A stretch of 64,000 nucleotides of DNA from a candidate division KSB3 bacterium (lineage in GTDB: Bacteria; Moduliflexota; Moduliflexia; Moduliflexales; Moduliflexaceae): the NCBI GenBank assembly GCA_002748425.1, contig PDSJ01000028.1, positions 1 through 64,000 of the forward strand, written 5' to 3'. Every line of letters begins with the position of its first letter. Positions within the stretch are counted from its first letter, which is position 1. Under the pieces are notes generated by a model, which was not told where the DNA came from, did no database searches, and saw only the letters and a list, made by a program, of their open reading frames with translations. Position numbers and translations under genes: made by a program. Shown here piece by piece: positions 1-8,199 of the stretch.

Positions 1-207
1 GATGACCTTGACGGATACTCCGGTTTCCTGTAAAATATAGTCATGGATCAGTTTGACATATTCAGGATTACTGGATGCACCGCCCTGGGCTGCGCTCATC
101 GCTCCGGAGTTATTGTAAACAACGATTTCGACAGGTTCCTCTGCATAAAGGGAGCAGACCGGCAGAAAAGCTGCTGCCAGGACAAACACCATCATAATTC
201 TTTTCAT
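1..207 (-). CDS. Extracellular solute-binding protein, N-terminal fragment
   Basis: The first 69 residues of a secreted protein; the rest lies beyond the window start. It opens with a basic MKR and a hydrophobic stretch ending near SLYAEE, a typical signal peptide cleaved after Ala. The mature part begins with PVEIVVYNNSGAMSAAQGG, which resembles the first beta strand of periplasmic binding proteins of ABC or tripartite tricarboxylate uptake systems. The start is fixed by a strong ribosome binding site (AAGGAGGATGA on the minus strand, 211-222). It lies downstream of and parallel to the FadR-type regulator and the opp-like operon, so it may begin a second uptake system. Family assignment is tentative because most of the protein is missing. 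Confidence 0.6.
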   Translation of the reverse strand, partial: MKRIMMVFVLAAAFLPVCSLYAEEPVEIVVYNNSGAMSAAQGGASSNPEYVKLIHDYILQETGVSVKVI

Positions 208-370
208 ACATCATCCTCCTTGTAATCTAAGGTGTGTGACTTTTGCTTTGGCTTCCAATCTTAGCATCATCTCGTTTTTCCATCCCAACAATGTTTTACA
301 GGCATCACTCCTTCTGGCGTCCGCAAGGGGAAGCGTCTTGTATGACACTCCCTCTGAGACTCTTAGCAAC

Positions 371-408
371 ATGTCATGTCTCTTACAGAAGTCTGAGAGA
401 CATGACAT
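371..408. repeat. 13-bp perfect inverted repeat in regulator/binding-protein gap
   Basis: ATGTCATGTCTCT at 371-383 is repeated exactly in reverse complement at 396-408, with a 12-base centre. It lies between the end of the FadR-type regulator gene and the start of the next binding-protein gene, both on the minus strand. There is no T tract after it on either strand, so it is not a classical terminator. It could be an operator for the adjacent regulator or an RNA hairpin. Confidence 0.6.
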
Positions 409-432
409 ATTCTCTGTTGAAATGTGTTATGC

Positions 433-1128
433 TCACGTCCTTTCGGGCGTGCTTACGATGCGTTCTCGAATACCTTTGAAATGATGCGCCATTAGTTCTT
501 GAGACAAGCTGACATCACGGGCCTCGACAGCAAGCAGAATATTGTAATGGTTCTCAAGAGTTGTCTGATATGCAGATTCCTCGATATCCACAAATGTTTT
601 ATTGACAGCATTCCGATAGGCGGTCCAGAAGATATTTTCGAGTTCCACGAGTAACTTATTCCCGATTGCCTGGCAGAGAGTCACGTGAAACAAGCGATCC
701 TGCTCTCTGAAAGGACGGCCGTCTTTGATATTTCGCTCCCACGTTTCTAAATGCTTATGGCAGGCCTGGATGTGTTCGTCCTGAATGTTATCGATGACTT
801 CGGGCAGCATACCGGTTTCGAATAATTTTCGCACTTGATACAGCTCTTTGAATGAAGAGGAGTCGAACAGCAAACTGTACGAGAGTATTTCAAGAAGCGC
901 ATCAAAGTTCAGCCCGCGCACAAACAGCCCGTTCCCATGCCTGACTTCCACAATTCCCAGTGCTTGCAGGACTTTGACCGCCTCGCGAACCGAAACCCGG
1001 CTGACCTCAAGAGTCGCGGCAATCTCGCCTTCCGGCGGAAGCTGATCGCCCGAACCCAGCTTTTTTTTGATGATATAATCCCGAATGTAATCTTGGACAA
1101 GTTCTGAAATGCTCTGCCGTTTAGCCAT
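433..1128 (-). CDS. FadR-family (GntR) transcriptional regulator
   Basis: A 231-residue repressor or activator of the FadR subfamily. Residues about 5-72 form the winged helix, with the usual IAATLEVSRVSVREAVKVLQ recognition region and the GLFVRG wing. Residues about 90-220 form the all-helical FCD effector-binding domain with spaced acidic and His residues (RKLFETGMLPEV, HVTLCQAIGN, HYNILLAVEARD). The ATG at 1128 is chosen because an earlier in-frame ATG at 1305 would overlap oppF and adds an unrelated tail. The gene starts 53 bases after the oppF stop, so it is probably the last gene of the opp operon. Such regulators usually respond to a sugar acid or carboxylate that the neighbouring genes import or degrade; the effector here is unknown. 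Confidence 0.88.
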   Translation of the reverse strand: MAKRQSISELVQDYIRDYIIKKKLGSGDQLPPEGEIAATLEVSRVSVREAVKVLQALGIVEVRHGNGLFVRGLNFDALLEILSYSLLFDSSSFKELYQVRKLFETGMLPEVIDNIQDEHIQACHKHLETWERNIKDGRPFREQDRLFHVTLCQAIGNKLLVELENIFWTAYRNAVNKTFVDIEESAYQTTLENHYNILLAVEARDVSLSQELMAHHFKGIRERIVSTPERT

Positions 1129-1181
1129 GTATTGTATCCGTTGCAGGAGAGTGTACTCTTCCTCGTAAAATATTTTGCTGC

Positions 1182-2186
1182 TCAGGCTGTAATGAAATGA
1201 CACGATGCAAAGTGCTCTCTTCCATGACGTATATATCGAGCCAGACGAGGAGTTTCCCGGGAGCAGATCTCCTGTGCTTGCGGGCATCGCGGATGAAACG
1301 CGCATCCACTGGGCGGATTCACCGGACTGGGAACGTCTCCTTTCAGAACAATTCGCTTCGATTTTCGGTCGAGATCGGCTACCGGAATCGCTGAGAGCAA
1401 GGCTTTGGTATAGGGGTGAAGGGTGTCGGCATACAGGTCTTCACTTTCTGCCAGTTCGACAATCTTTCCGAGGTACATGACCGCCACTCTGTCGCTGATA
1501 TACTCAACAACACTGAGATCATGCGTAATGAAAATGTACGTGAGATTACGCGCGTCCTTGATGTGCTTCAGCAGTTTTAACACCTGAGCCTGAATGGAGA
1601 CGTCCAGCGCACTGACCGCTTCATCGCATACGATCAGGTCCGGTTCAATGCTCAACGCGCGGGCAATGCCGATCCGCTGGCGCTGTCCGCCGGAAAACTC
1701 ATGCGGATAACGATCCATGTGTTCGCATCGCAGATTGACAGACTCCAGCAACTCCCCGATGATGCGCCGCCGTTCTTTTTTCGACCTGATACCGTATTGC
1801 TTCAGTGAATCCTGCAACGATCCAAAAATGGTAAACGATGGGTTCAGCGATGAGTACGGATCTTGAAAGACGATTTGCAGGCGTTTTCGAATCGCCATCA
1901 TCTCAGCATGCTGTAATGTGCGCAAATCCTGCTGTTCCCCTTCTCGTGATGTATACCAGATCTCTCCATCCGTGGCGTTGACCAGTTGTAAGATCGATTT
2001 TCCCAGAGTCGTTTTACCGCATCCGCTTTCTCCCACGAGCCCCAATGTTTCGCCGCGATAGATCTCAAGATCGATCCCGTCAACGGCTTTCACATAACCG
2101 ACCGTTCTTCTGAACACACCTTTTTGAACGGGAAAATACGTTTTCACGCCCCGCAGGCTGAGAATCACTTCTTTATGTGTCGCCAT
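1182..2186 (-). CDS. oppF: Opp/Dpp-type ABC transporter ATP-binding protein (OppF-like)
   Basis: One of the two ATPases of an oligopeptide/dipeptide-type importer, 334 residues. Walker A is GESGCGKTTLGKS, the signature is FSGGQRQRIGIARAL, Walker B is LIVCDEAVSALD, and the switch His is in FITHDLSVV. The C-terminal oligopeptide/dipeptide transporter extension (NPPSGCAFHPRCPQA) carries the Cys residues typical of OppD/OppF. The start at 2186 (MATHKEV) follows an AAAGGTG ribosome binding site and overlaps the oppD end by 14 bases, which implies translational coupling. Members of this family also carry nickel, sugars or sialic acid, so a peptide substrate should not be assumed. Confidence 0.93.
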   Translation of the reverse strand: MATHKEVILSLRGVKTYFPVQKGVFRRTVGYVKAVDGIDLEIYRGETLGLVGESGCGKTTLGKSILQLVNATDGEIWYTSREGEQQDLRTLQHAEMMAIRKRLQIVFQDPYSSLNPSFTIFGSLQDSLKQYGIRSKKERRRIIGELLESVNLRCEHMDRYPHEFSGGQRQRIGIARALSIEPDLIVCDEAVSALDVSIQAQVLKLLKHIKDARNLTYIFITHDLSVVEYISDRVAVMYLGKIVELAESEDLYADTLHPYTKALLSAIPVADLDRKSKRIVLKGDVPSPVNPPSGCAFHPRCPQAQEICSRETPRLARYIRHGREHFASCHFITA

Positions 2187-3183
2187 TCTGAAGCACCTTT
2201 TCATAATGCCAGCATCTGACTGCATGCGTGGTATTGATATTATGATCGTCCGGCATGGTGAGACATCGATCCGACATATGGTCGCAACGAGGATGAAACT
2301 GGCATCCTTGCGGCCGATTGAACGGATCCGGAGTGGAGCCTCGAATAGGCTCTATCGCCTGATCTTTGCCACGTCCGATGACCGGAATTGACTTGAGTAA
2401 CGCTTTTGTGTACGGGTGAGCAGGGGTCCGCAGCACATCCTCCACCGTGCCGCTTTCCACAATGTTGCCCATATACATCACGGCAACATCGTCAGCAAGT
2501 TCGGTCACAACTCCCATGTCATGCGTGATCAGGAGAACTGCCGTGTTATGCACACGCTTCAAGGCTTCGATCAATTCAAATATCTGAGCCTGAATGGTCA
2601 CGTCCAGGGCTGTTGTGGGTTCATCTGCGATCAGGACTTTCGGGCGGCAGGCCATGGCCATCGCAATCATTGCCCGTTGCCGCATACCTCCGGAATATTG
2701 GTGAGGATACTCATTCACCCGCTGTTCAGGCAGCGGGATTCCCATCTCTTTCAGGGTTTTTACAGCCTGTGCTCTGGCCTGTCTTTTCTTCATGGACCGG
2801 TGATAGATCAGGTTTTCGCCAATCTGGAAGCCCACAGTGTAGACCGGATTTAAGGCAGTCATAGGATCCTGAAAAATCATGGCGATGTCGGCCCCTCGCA
2901 GCGCGCGCATTTTTTTTCCATTCTTTTTCAGGCGATCGATGCGGATTTTTCCTTCGGGACTGTTATACACAATTTCCCCGGACTCGATGCGCGAAAGTCG
3001 GGGTAATAACTGCATAATAGAGGAGGCTGTTACACTTTTTCCACACCCGCTCTCTCCCACAATGCAGAGAGTCGTGCCCTTTTTGATCTGAAACGACACA
3101 CCATTGACCGCTTTATTACAGCGCTGGTTAGTATAAAAAAATGTTTTCAGGTTCTTGACGCTGATAATTGTCTCGTCGTTCAT
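2173..3183 (-). CDS. oppD: Opp/Dpp-type ABC transporter ATP-binding protein (OppD-like)
   Basis: The second ATPase of the importer, 336 residues. Walker A is [13 protein letters not shown], the signature [16 protein letters not shown], Walker [13 protein letters not shown], and the switch His is in [10 protein letters not shown]. The C-terminal part contains the [13 protein letters not shown] segment of the OppD/F family. It follows oppC after only two bases and runs into oppF, so the three are one transcript. It pairs with OppF as the heterodimeric motor at the inner face of the OppBC channel. Confidence 0.93.
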   Translation of the reverse strand: MNDETIISVKNLKTFFYTNQRCNKAVNGVSFQIKKGTTLCIVGESGCGKSVTASSIMQLLPRLSRIESGEIVYNSPEGKIRIDRLKKNGKKMRALRGADIAMIFQDPMTALNPVYTVGFQIGENLIYHRSMKKRQARAQAVKTLKEMGIPLPEQRVNEYPHQYSGGMRQRAMIAMAMACRPKVLIADEPTTALDVTIQAQIFELIEALKRVHNTAVLLITHDMGVVTELADDVAVMYMGNIVESGTVEDVLRTPAHPYTKALLKSIPVIGRGKDQAIEPIRGSTPDPFNRPQGCQFHPRCDHMSDRCLTMPDDHNINTTHAVRCWHYEKVLQNGDT

Positions 3184-3185
3184 GC

Positions 3186-4124
3186 TTATCCCTGCTGCGT
3201 CGGATCGGTGGAGTCGCGCAGACCGTCACCGATAAAATTCACACTTAACACAAATAATGAGATCATAATTCCCACAGGGAGCCAGAGCCACCAGTAATTC
3301 CGGAGGATTCGTATGTCCTGAGCGGCATTCAGGATATTCCCCCAGGTCGGAATTTGAAGGGGCACTCCCAGGCCCAGGAAGCTCAAGGCGGCTTCCTGCA
3401 GGATGAACATCGCGGTACTGAGGGTGATGTTCACCATAATCGGGCCAAGCGCATTGGGAAGAATATGTTTATAACAAATCTTGAGGGTCTTCAGTCCAAA
3501 CGCTCGTAGTGCCTGCACATATTCTTCTTCCCGCAGTGATAACATTTTCGCTCTGGTCATACGATACATACTGCCCCACCCGCTCAGGGTGAAAATCAGA
3601 ATAAGATTTAACAGGCTTTGCCCGACAATCGAGACCAGCAGCAGGACGAGAATGATCTGCGGGAACGCCATGAAAATCTCTGAAGTCCGCAGCAGAACAG
3701 CATCCATCCAACCGCCTTTATAGCCTGTGTAACAGCCGATCGAGACACCTATCAATGCCGCGCAGAACGCGCTGCCGAGTCCCACCAGAATTGAAATGCG
3801 TCCGCCGTAGATGATGCGCGCAAAGACATCGCGTCCCACTTTATCCGTGCCAAAAATGTGTTCTGCTGAGGGCGGCTTGAGCATCATACGTAAATCAATA
3901 GCCAGGGGGTCGTACTTGCAGATCAACGGAGCAAAGATCGCTGACAGCAGAATCAGTGTAAACACAATCGAGCCGAAGACGGCCAGACGGTTATTCAGCA
4001 TTTTACGCAGAGCACGGCTGCCGCTGGCCCGGCCTTGAAGACGTCCGGACTCTTCATTGGCCAGAATTGTATCAAATTTTCGATCCAGCCGGCTCTTTTT
4101 TCGCTTGACATCACTCATAAGCAT
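3186..4124 (-). CDS. oppC: Opp/Dpp-type ABC transporter permease (OppC-like)
   Basis: A 312-residue inner-membrane permease. After a charged cytoplasmic N-terminus comes a first membrane helix (LAVFGSIVFTLILLSAIFA), the periplasmic segment with HIFGTDKVGRDVFARIIYGG that is diagnostic of OppC/DppC, and a five-helix BPD_transp_1 domain. The EAA loop is seen at ALRAFGLKTLKICYKHILPN, where the ATPase docks. The C-terminal FIGDGLRDSTDP is typical. The start may be six bases further in (MSDVKRK). It pairs with OppB, 32 bases upstream. Confidence 0.92.
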   Translation of the reverse strand: MLMSDVKRKKSRLDRKFDTILANEESGRLQGRASGSRALRKMLNNRLAVFGSIVFTLILLSAIFAPLICKYDPLAIDLRMMLKPPSAEHIFGTDKVGRDVFARIIYGGRISILVGLGSAFCAALIGVSIGCYTGYKGGWMDAVLLRTSEIFMAFPQIILVLLLVSIVGQSLLNLILIFTLSGWGSMYRMTRAKMLSLREEEYVQALRAFGLKTLKICYKHILPNALGPIMVNITLSTAMFILQEAALSFLGLGVPLQIPTWGNILNAAQDIRILRNYWWLWLPVGIMISLFVLSVNFIGDGLRDSTDPTQQG

Positions 4125-4156
4125 CGTCTAACTCCAAAGACTCAAGACGTCTCGTG

Positions 4157-5116
4157 TTATTCCAGTTTTACTCGCGGATCGAGCAGGGCGGTTGATACAT
4201 CTACCAAAAAGCTTGCCATGAGAACCGCAAAGACTGAAAAGAGCGCAATCATCATCACTAGCGGGTAATTCTGCCCTCTGACTGCCGCTACAAATTCATT
4301 CCCGATACCAGGCCATTGGAAGACACGCTCGATAATCACAGAACCACCTATCAGGGTCGGCAGACGAAAGCCAATCAGCACAACCACCGGGGTCAGAGCG
4401 ACTCTGAAACCGTGAATCAGGTTGACACGCCATTCGGGAAGACCTTTGCTTCGAGCGGTTTTAATGTATTCTTTATTTAACGCATCCAGCATACTGGATC
4501 TGGCGTAACGCATCACCCCAGCCGTCATCGTCGCTGCGAGCACGAGGGAGGGGAGGATTAAATGCGGCAGGCGATCCCAGAACGTCTCGTAGCCCGGCAT
4601 CAAGCGTCCACCGACCGGAAGCCATCCTAATTTCAGCGCAAAGAAGACGATACTGACAAGACCGAAGAAAAATCGTGGAATTGAGACTCCAATCATTCCG
4701 ATGACAGTCAGGAGGTTGTCACTGAACATTCCTTTGCGAAGGGCGCTTATCGTTCCTAAAGCGCTCCCGGCGATCGTCGAGATCAATAAAGCGATGCCCG
4801 ACAATTCGAGCGTTGCCGGCAGACGATCGAAGACGATATCCTTAATCGGGACTCCACTCGACAGACTATAGCCGAAATCGCCGTGCAAGATGCCGCGCAG
4901 CCAGTTAAGATAGCGCATGAGAAAGGGATCGTTTAATCCCAGTGATTCACGCAGCGCTTCCAGTTTTTCCGGGGAGAGATTTGCCATCGCGTCCGGACTG
5001 GCCATGTACGATACGGCATCACCCGGGGTCATCTCCAAACCGAGGAACACGAGAAAGCTGATGATAAGCAGCATGGGGATAAGTGCGAGAAACCTTCGAA
5101 TAGTGTAGGATAACAT
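4157..5116 (-). CDS. oppB: Opp/Dpp-type ABC transporter permease (OppB-like)
   Basis: A 319-residue permease that begins MLSYTIRRFLALIPMLLIIS, the hallmark of OppB/DppB N-termini. It then has the PGDA motif, a periplasmic region (GDFGYSLSSGVPI), and the membrane domain with an EAA loop at YIKTARSKGLPEWRVNLIHGF. The C-terminus LLDPRVKLE is also diagnostic. It is the first gene after the binding-protein gene, separated by 196 bases that hold a hairpin, so its expression can be lower than that of the binding protein. Confidence 0.93.
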   Translation of the reverse strand: MLSYTIRRFLALIPMLLIISFLVFLGLEMTPGDAVSYMASPDAMANLSPEKLEALRESLGLNDPFLMRYLNWLRGILHGDFGYSLSSGVPIKDIVFDRLPATLELSGIALLISTIAGSALGTISALRKGMFSDNLLTVIGMIGVSIPRFFFGLVSIVFFALKLGWLPVGGRLMPGYETFWDRLPHLILPSLVLAATMTAGVMRYARSSMLDALNKEYIKTARSKGLPEWRVNLIHGFRVALTPVVVLIGFRLPTLIGGSVIIERVFQWPGIGNEFVAAVRGQNYPLVMMIALFSVFAVLMASFLVDVSTALLDPRVKLE

Positions 5117-5165
5117 CTCGGAACTCCTTCACGTGGAAACCGGGGAACTGTGAGCACATGCCACC

Positions 5166-5201
5166 CTCCTCTGCCTCCGTAACCTAAGCAGAGCAGAGGA
5201 G
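5166..5201 (-). promoter_or_regulatory. Intercistronic hairpin between binding-protein and permease genes
   Basis: CTCCTCTGC at 5166-5174 pairs perfectly with GCAGAGGAG at 5193-5201, leaving an 18-base loop. The hairpin sits between the binding-protein stop (5313) and the oppB start (5116). Stem-loops in this position are common in ABC operons, where they stabilise the binding-protein message or cut readthrough. There is no U tract, so partial processing or stabilisation is more likely than strong termination. Confidence 0.5.
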
Positions 5202-5312
5202 CGGGCGGAAACAAGAACCCAACTGTTGTGCGGTTCTCCTTATTAAACGCACAGATCAGCTCACGAGCACAACAATCGGATTCAAGTTTCCTTCCTACTC
5301 TTCCTGCATGGA

Positions 5313-6953
5313 CTACTTTTTGGGAAATTTATTGACAAACAAAGAACGTGTATACGGAATATCGACCGGAGTCAGGTGCATGTGGGCCATTCCCTCCAAA
5401 GCCTTCACATCACCGACGCTTTTGGTGAAACCATAATCGAGTTTTCCGGCAGCAGCATTTGGAATCACATTCCCGTCGTTTTCACCACTGGGATAGAGAA
5501 TGATCTCGTCAATTTTCGCCACACCACCATGATAGTCCTCAAAGGCTGTCAGCACAGTGTAATCGTTCATTTGCACTTCGTTGACTTTGAATGGACCGGA
5601 ACCGACAGGATGTTGCCAGAATGCGGCCTGCTGAAATTGCAGCGGATCAACATCCGCCAGCAACGCTTTCGGCAAGGGTGCGAATTGCGAGAATGTCAGT
5701 AAGACGTTCGGATCCAATTCTGCGAATTTCATGGTGATTTTGTTGCCGTCAACTACAATTCCGCTGATGGCGTCGGCCTTTCCGTCCGTGTATGCCTTGG
5801 CACCTTCCAGCGACTTAAATGTTGTGGCAAACACGCCGTGCAAGTCGGAGATCTTCAGAGCATACTCGATACTCCATTTCACATCCTCGGCCGTCAGGTC
5901 GGACCCATCATGCCATTTCAGTCCGTCCTTTAATGTAAAAATCAGGGTGAGACCGTCTTCACTCAAGTCGTAGTCAGAAGCGAGGTTGCCCTGTGACGGC
6001 GTCATGGTCGGATCGGCGATCAGCAAGCGATCGAAGAGGACTTTTGACGGCATATAGATGCCGGGATTAAACCACGGATGCTGGAAAAACTCCACCGGGG
6101 CGGTATTGGTATAGAGGACCTGTTTGCCGTCTTTATCCGGGGCAACTGTCCAGTTGACAATATTCCAGTCGTAATTGTACTGGGGGTTCCCGTAGCCGCC
6201 GCCGTTACGACTCAACTTATCACTTTCATAAATGAACATTTGCTGATAGTAGAGCGGAATGGCGGGGAGGTATTCGTTTTCGTATTTCTGTAGTGCCGCA
6301 AATGCCTTTTTTTGCACAGCCGGATCGGCCGAGGCATTGATCGCATCGATGAGCTTGTTCAATTCCGGGGTTCCGGGGGTGTGTGAGTTCGCCTTTGTGC
6401 CGGTTTGATAGCGTGCATAGTATTCTTGCAGGGCCATTGCAGCCACTGCTCCATAGCAGAGATCCCATTCCACAGCTGAAGGGCCATTGATCGGATCTTC
6501 TGGAGGCGTCCATAATTGTGTTGCCAGATCCCCTTCCAGTTTCCTGAAGGTCATTTTGATGCCGACAGCTTCAAGATAGGCTTGCACTGCGGTCATCAAA
6601 TCAACCGTGAGCTGATCGCCGTAATAATATACCAGATCGAGGGTATAATCTGGATCCCAGTTTGCAGCGGCTAACAGCTCTTGAGCTTTTTCAGGGTTGT
6701 ATGAGTACGGGTTCAATCCGTCAACTTTCCAGGCACCGTTCGGTGTTTGGCTGTCAGCAGCAATCGCTTTGCCCTCCAGCAAGGTTGCAACAATCGTATC
6801 CATATCAATGGCATAGGCGATCGCCTGGCGTACGCGAACATCGGATAATGGATTACTGTTTGTCGGTCCTTCAGGGACAGCGGCGGCCGCGAAGAGGCTG
6901 CACAACATGAGTTGCACGACAAAAATGCATACAAACGATTTCGTTGTTTTCAT
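5313..6953 (-). CDS. Family 5 solute-binding protein with circularly permuted sequence
   Basis: A 546-residue secreted binding protein for the OppBCDF transporter, with a signal peptide ending near FAAAA. Length is normal for family 5, but the segment order is not. Residues about 35-270 (DVRVRQAIAYAID, NPEKAQELLAAANW, AVGIKMTFRKLEGD) match the part that normally lies in the C-terminal half. Residues about 279-546 (VLYTN, SEDGLTLIFTLKDGLKWHDG, VGSGPFKVNE, and the final TRSLFVNKFPKK) match the part that normally comes first. The usual junction, ...YNxxKxPxxDVxVRQA..., is split so that its left side is the C-terminus and its right side follows the signal peptide. A short linker, APDKDGKQ, joins the old ends. 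It has a good ribosome binding site (AAGGAGAAAG). The ligand is unknown; the neighbouring lyase suggests a sugar acid. Confidence 0.88.
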   Translation of the reverse strand: MKTTKSFVCIFVVQLMLCSLFAAAAVPEGPTNSNPLSDVRVRQAIAYAIDMDTIVATLLEGKAIAADSQTPNGAWKVDGLNPYSYNPEKAQELLAAANWDPDYTLDLVYYYGDQLTVDLMTAVQAYLEAVGIKMTFRKLEGDLATQLWTPPEDPINGPSAVEWDLCYGAVAAMALQEYYARYQTGTKANSHTPGTPELNKLIDAINASADPAVQKKAFAALQKYENEYLPAIPLYYQQMFIYESDKLSRNGGGYGNPQYNYDWNIVNWTVAPDKDGKQVLYTNTAPVEFFQHPWFNPGIYMPSKVLFDRLLIADPTMTPSQGNLASDYDLSEDGLTLIFTLKDGLKWHDGSDLTAEDVKWSIEYALKISDLHGVFATTFKSLEGAKAYTDGKADAISGIVVDGNKITMKFAELDPNVLLTFSQFAPLPKALLADVDPLQFQQAAFWQHPVGSGPFKVNEVQMNDYTVLTAFEDYHGGVAKIDEIILYPSGENDGNVIPNAAAGKLDYGFTKSVGDVKALEGMAHMHLTPVDIPYTRSLFVNKFPKK

Positions 6954-7115
6954 GATACTTCTTTCTCCTTATTATTCCTGGACGGTTGGTACGTTGGAAA
7001 CTTCCTGAGGCTGTGAGGCATTCAATTCTCGTTTACCATGTCTCTCGGCAGTCATCACCTCCTTAAACGTTTTCCTGCATGCTGTGATTATGTTTGATAA
7101 AGATGATGAATATAA

Positions 7116-7159
7116 GATATATTATATCCTGAAATGTTATAGATTATTTGTCAAATAAT
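7116..7159. promoter_or_regulatory. Candidate operators in the divergent opp/aldolase control region
   Basis: The 353-base gap between the divergent binding-protein and aldolase genes holds two perfect palindromes: GATATA-T-TATATC at 7116-7128, which covers a minus-strand TATAAT (7121-7126), and ATTATTTG-T-CAAATAAT at 7143-7159, whose centre contains a minus-strand TTGACA (7149-7154). Overlap with the promoter elements of the binding-protein gene makes them good candidates for the FadR-type regulator encoded at the end of the operon. The -35 to -10 distance between these elements, 22 bases, is too long for a strong promoter. Confidence 0.45.
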
Positions 7160-7218
7160 TTTTTTGAAAAATTTCATTTATACTCAGAAAGTTGCATCGA
7201 GTCGTCTGGAATTATTAC

Positions 7219-7246
7219 TTGACAAAAACATGTTGGAATATACGAT
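7219..7246 (+). promoter_or_regulatory. Sigma-70-type promoter of the aldolase gene
   Basis: TTGACA at 7219-7224 is followed after 16 bases by TACGAT at 7241-7246. The aldolase ATG lies 60 bases further on, preceded by AAGGAG. Confidence 0.55.
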
Positions 7247-7306
7247 ATTTTATCGAATGTATCTACCGAAAAATCCGAGAGCCTCGAAAGAGACAAGGAG
7301 AAGACA

Positions 7307-8194
7307 ATGACAATATTTCGTGGAGTATGGCCGGCGCTCGTGACGCCTTTTACATCTGAAAACACAGTGAACACCACTAGTATACGGGATATGGTGGAAT
7401 ACCTTTTATCTAAGAAGGTCGATGGATTTTACGTCTGTGGAAGAACTGGTCAGGGCTTGTCGATGTCTGCCGAAGAACGTCGACTTGTTGCCGAGACAGT
7501 CCTCGACCAGGTGAACGATCGCGTTCCGGTGATCGTACATATCGGCAGTATGGCCATTCAAGATGCTCTTCTGCTGGCACAACATGCGGGAGAGAACGGC
7601 GCTTCCGGAATCAGCAGTATCATTCCGCCGTATTATACAGAGATGGAACAAATTACGGCCTGTTTCCAGGCGATTGCAGGAGTTGTTCCGGATCTGCCCT
7701 TTTTCCCATACCTCTTCGGCTTTCCAAGGGTCGTGGAATTGATGCGGAACCTGCAGCAGTTTCCGAACGTTATGGGCACAAAGTATACCGGGCCGGATAT
7801 GTATGAATTCCAACAAGTTGTGAATCTGGGAGAGGAGAACTGGTATATTTTTTCCGGGATGGATGAACAGTGCTTATTTGCGAGAATGTCGGGCGCATCG
7901 GGAAATATCGGATCAACAGTGAATTGTATTCCCGGCGTGTACCATAAGCTGCAGCGCTGCTTTGAAGAGGGACAGCTCGCAGACGCGATGGCATGGCAGT
8001 TGAAGGCCAATGCATTCACGCAGCTTGTACAAAGCTATGGCTTTATGAGCGGGATGACTGAAGTTATGCGAATCCTGGGCTTTGATTGCGGTAAGTTGCG
8101 CTTGCCGGCTTTCCCGCTTAGCGAAGAGCGCCGTGACATGCTGAAGGCTGATTTGGATTCATTAAACTTTGCCGAACTTGCGGGCTTGTCATAA
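7307..8194 (+). CDS. N-acetylneuraminate lyase/DHDPS-family aldolase
   Basis: A 295-residue class I aldolase of the DapA/NanA superfamily, a TIM barrel that cleaves or forms 2-keto acids through a Lys Schiff base. The N-terminus FRGVWPALVTPFT and the GASGNIGSTVN segment are closest to sialate lyases. The Schiff-base Lys is in MGTKYTGPD, and the catalytic Tyr is in IIPPYYTEME. The usual GTTGE or GSTGE carboxylate-binding loop reads GRTGQG here, so substrate preference may differ from NanA and DapA. It is transcribed divergently from the opp-like operon, which ends in a FadR regulator; this supports import and cleavage of a sugar acid such as a sialic acid, but that is an inference. A strong AAGGAG precedes the ATG. 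Confidence 0.85.
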   Translation: MTIFRGVWPALVTPFTSENTVNTTSIRDMVEYLLSKKVDGFYVCGRTGQGLSMSAEERRLVAETVLDQVNDRVPVIVHIGSMAIQDALLLAQHAGENGASGISSIIPPYYTEMEQITACFQAIAGVVPDLPFFPYLFGFPRVVELMRNLQQFPNVMGTKYTGPDMYEFQQVVNLGEENWYIFSGMDEQCLFARMSGASGNIGSTVNCIPGVYHKLQRCFEEGQLADAMAWQLKANAFTQLVQSYGFMSGMTEVMRILGFDCGKLRLPAFPLSEERRDMLKADLDSLNFAELAGLS

Positions 8195-8199
8195 AAAGA

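Noticed and set aside
434..455. Hairpin near the end of the FadR-type gene as its terminator
   Set aside because: It lies within the coding sequence and has a mismatch and no T tract.
1129..1305. N-terminal extension of the FadR-type regulator
   Set aside because: It overlaps oppF and is unlike the family; the regulator fits the start at 1128.
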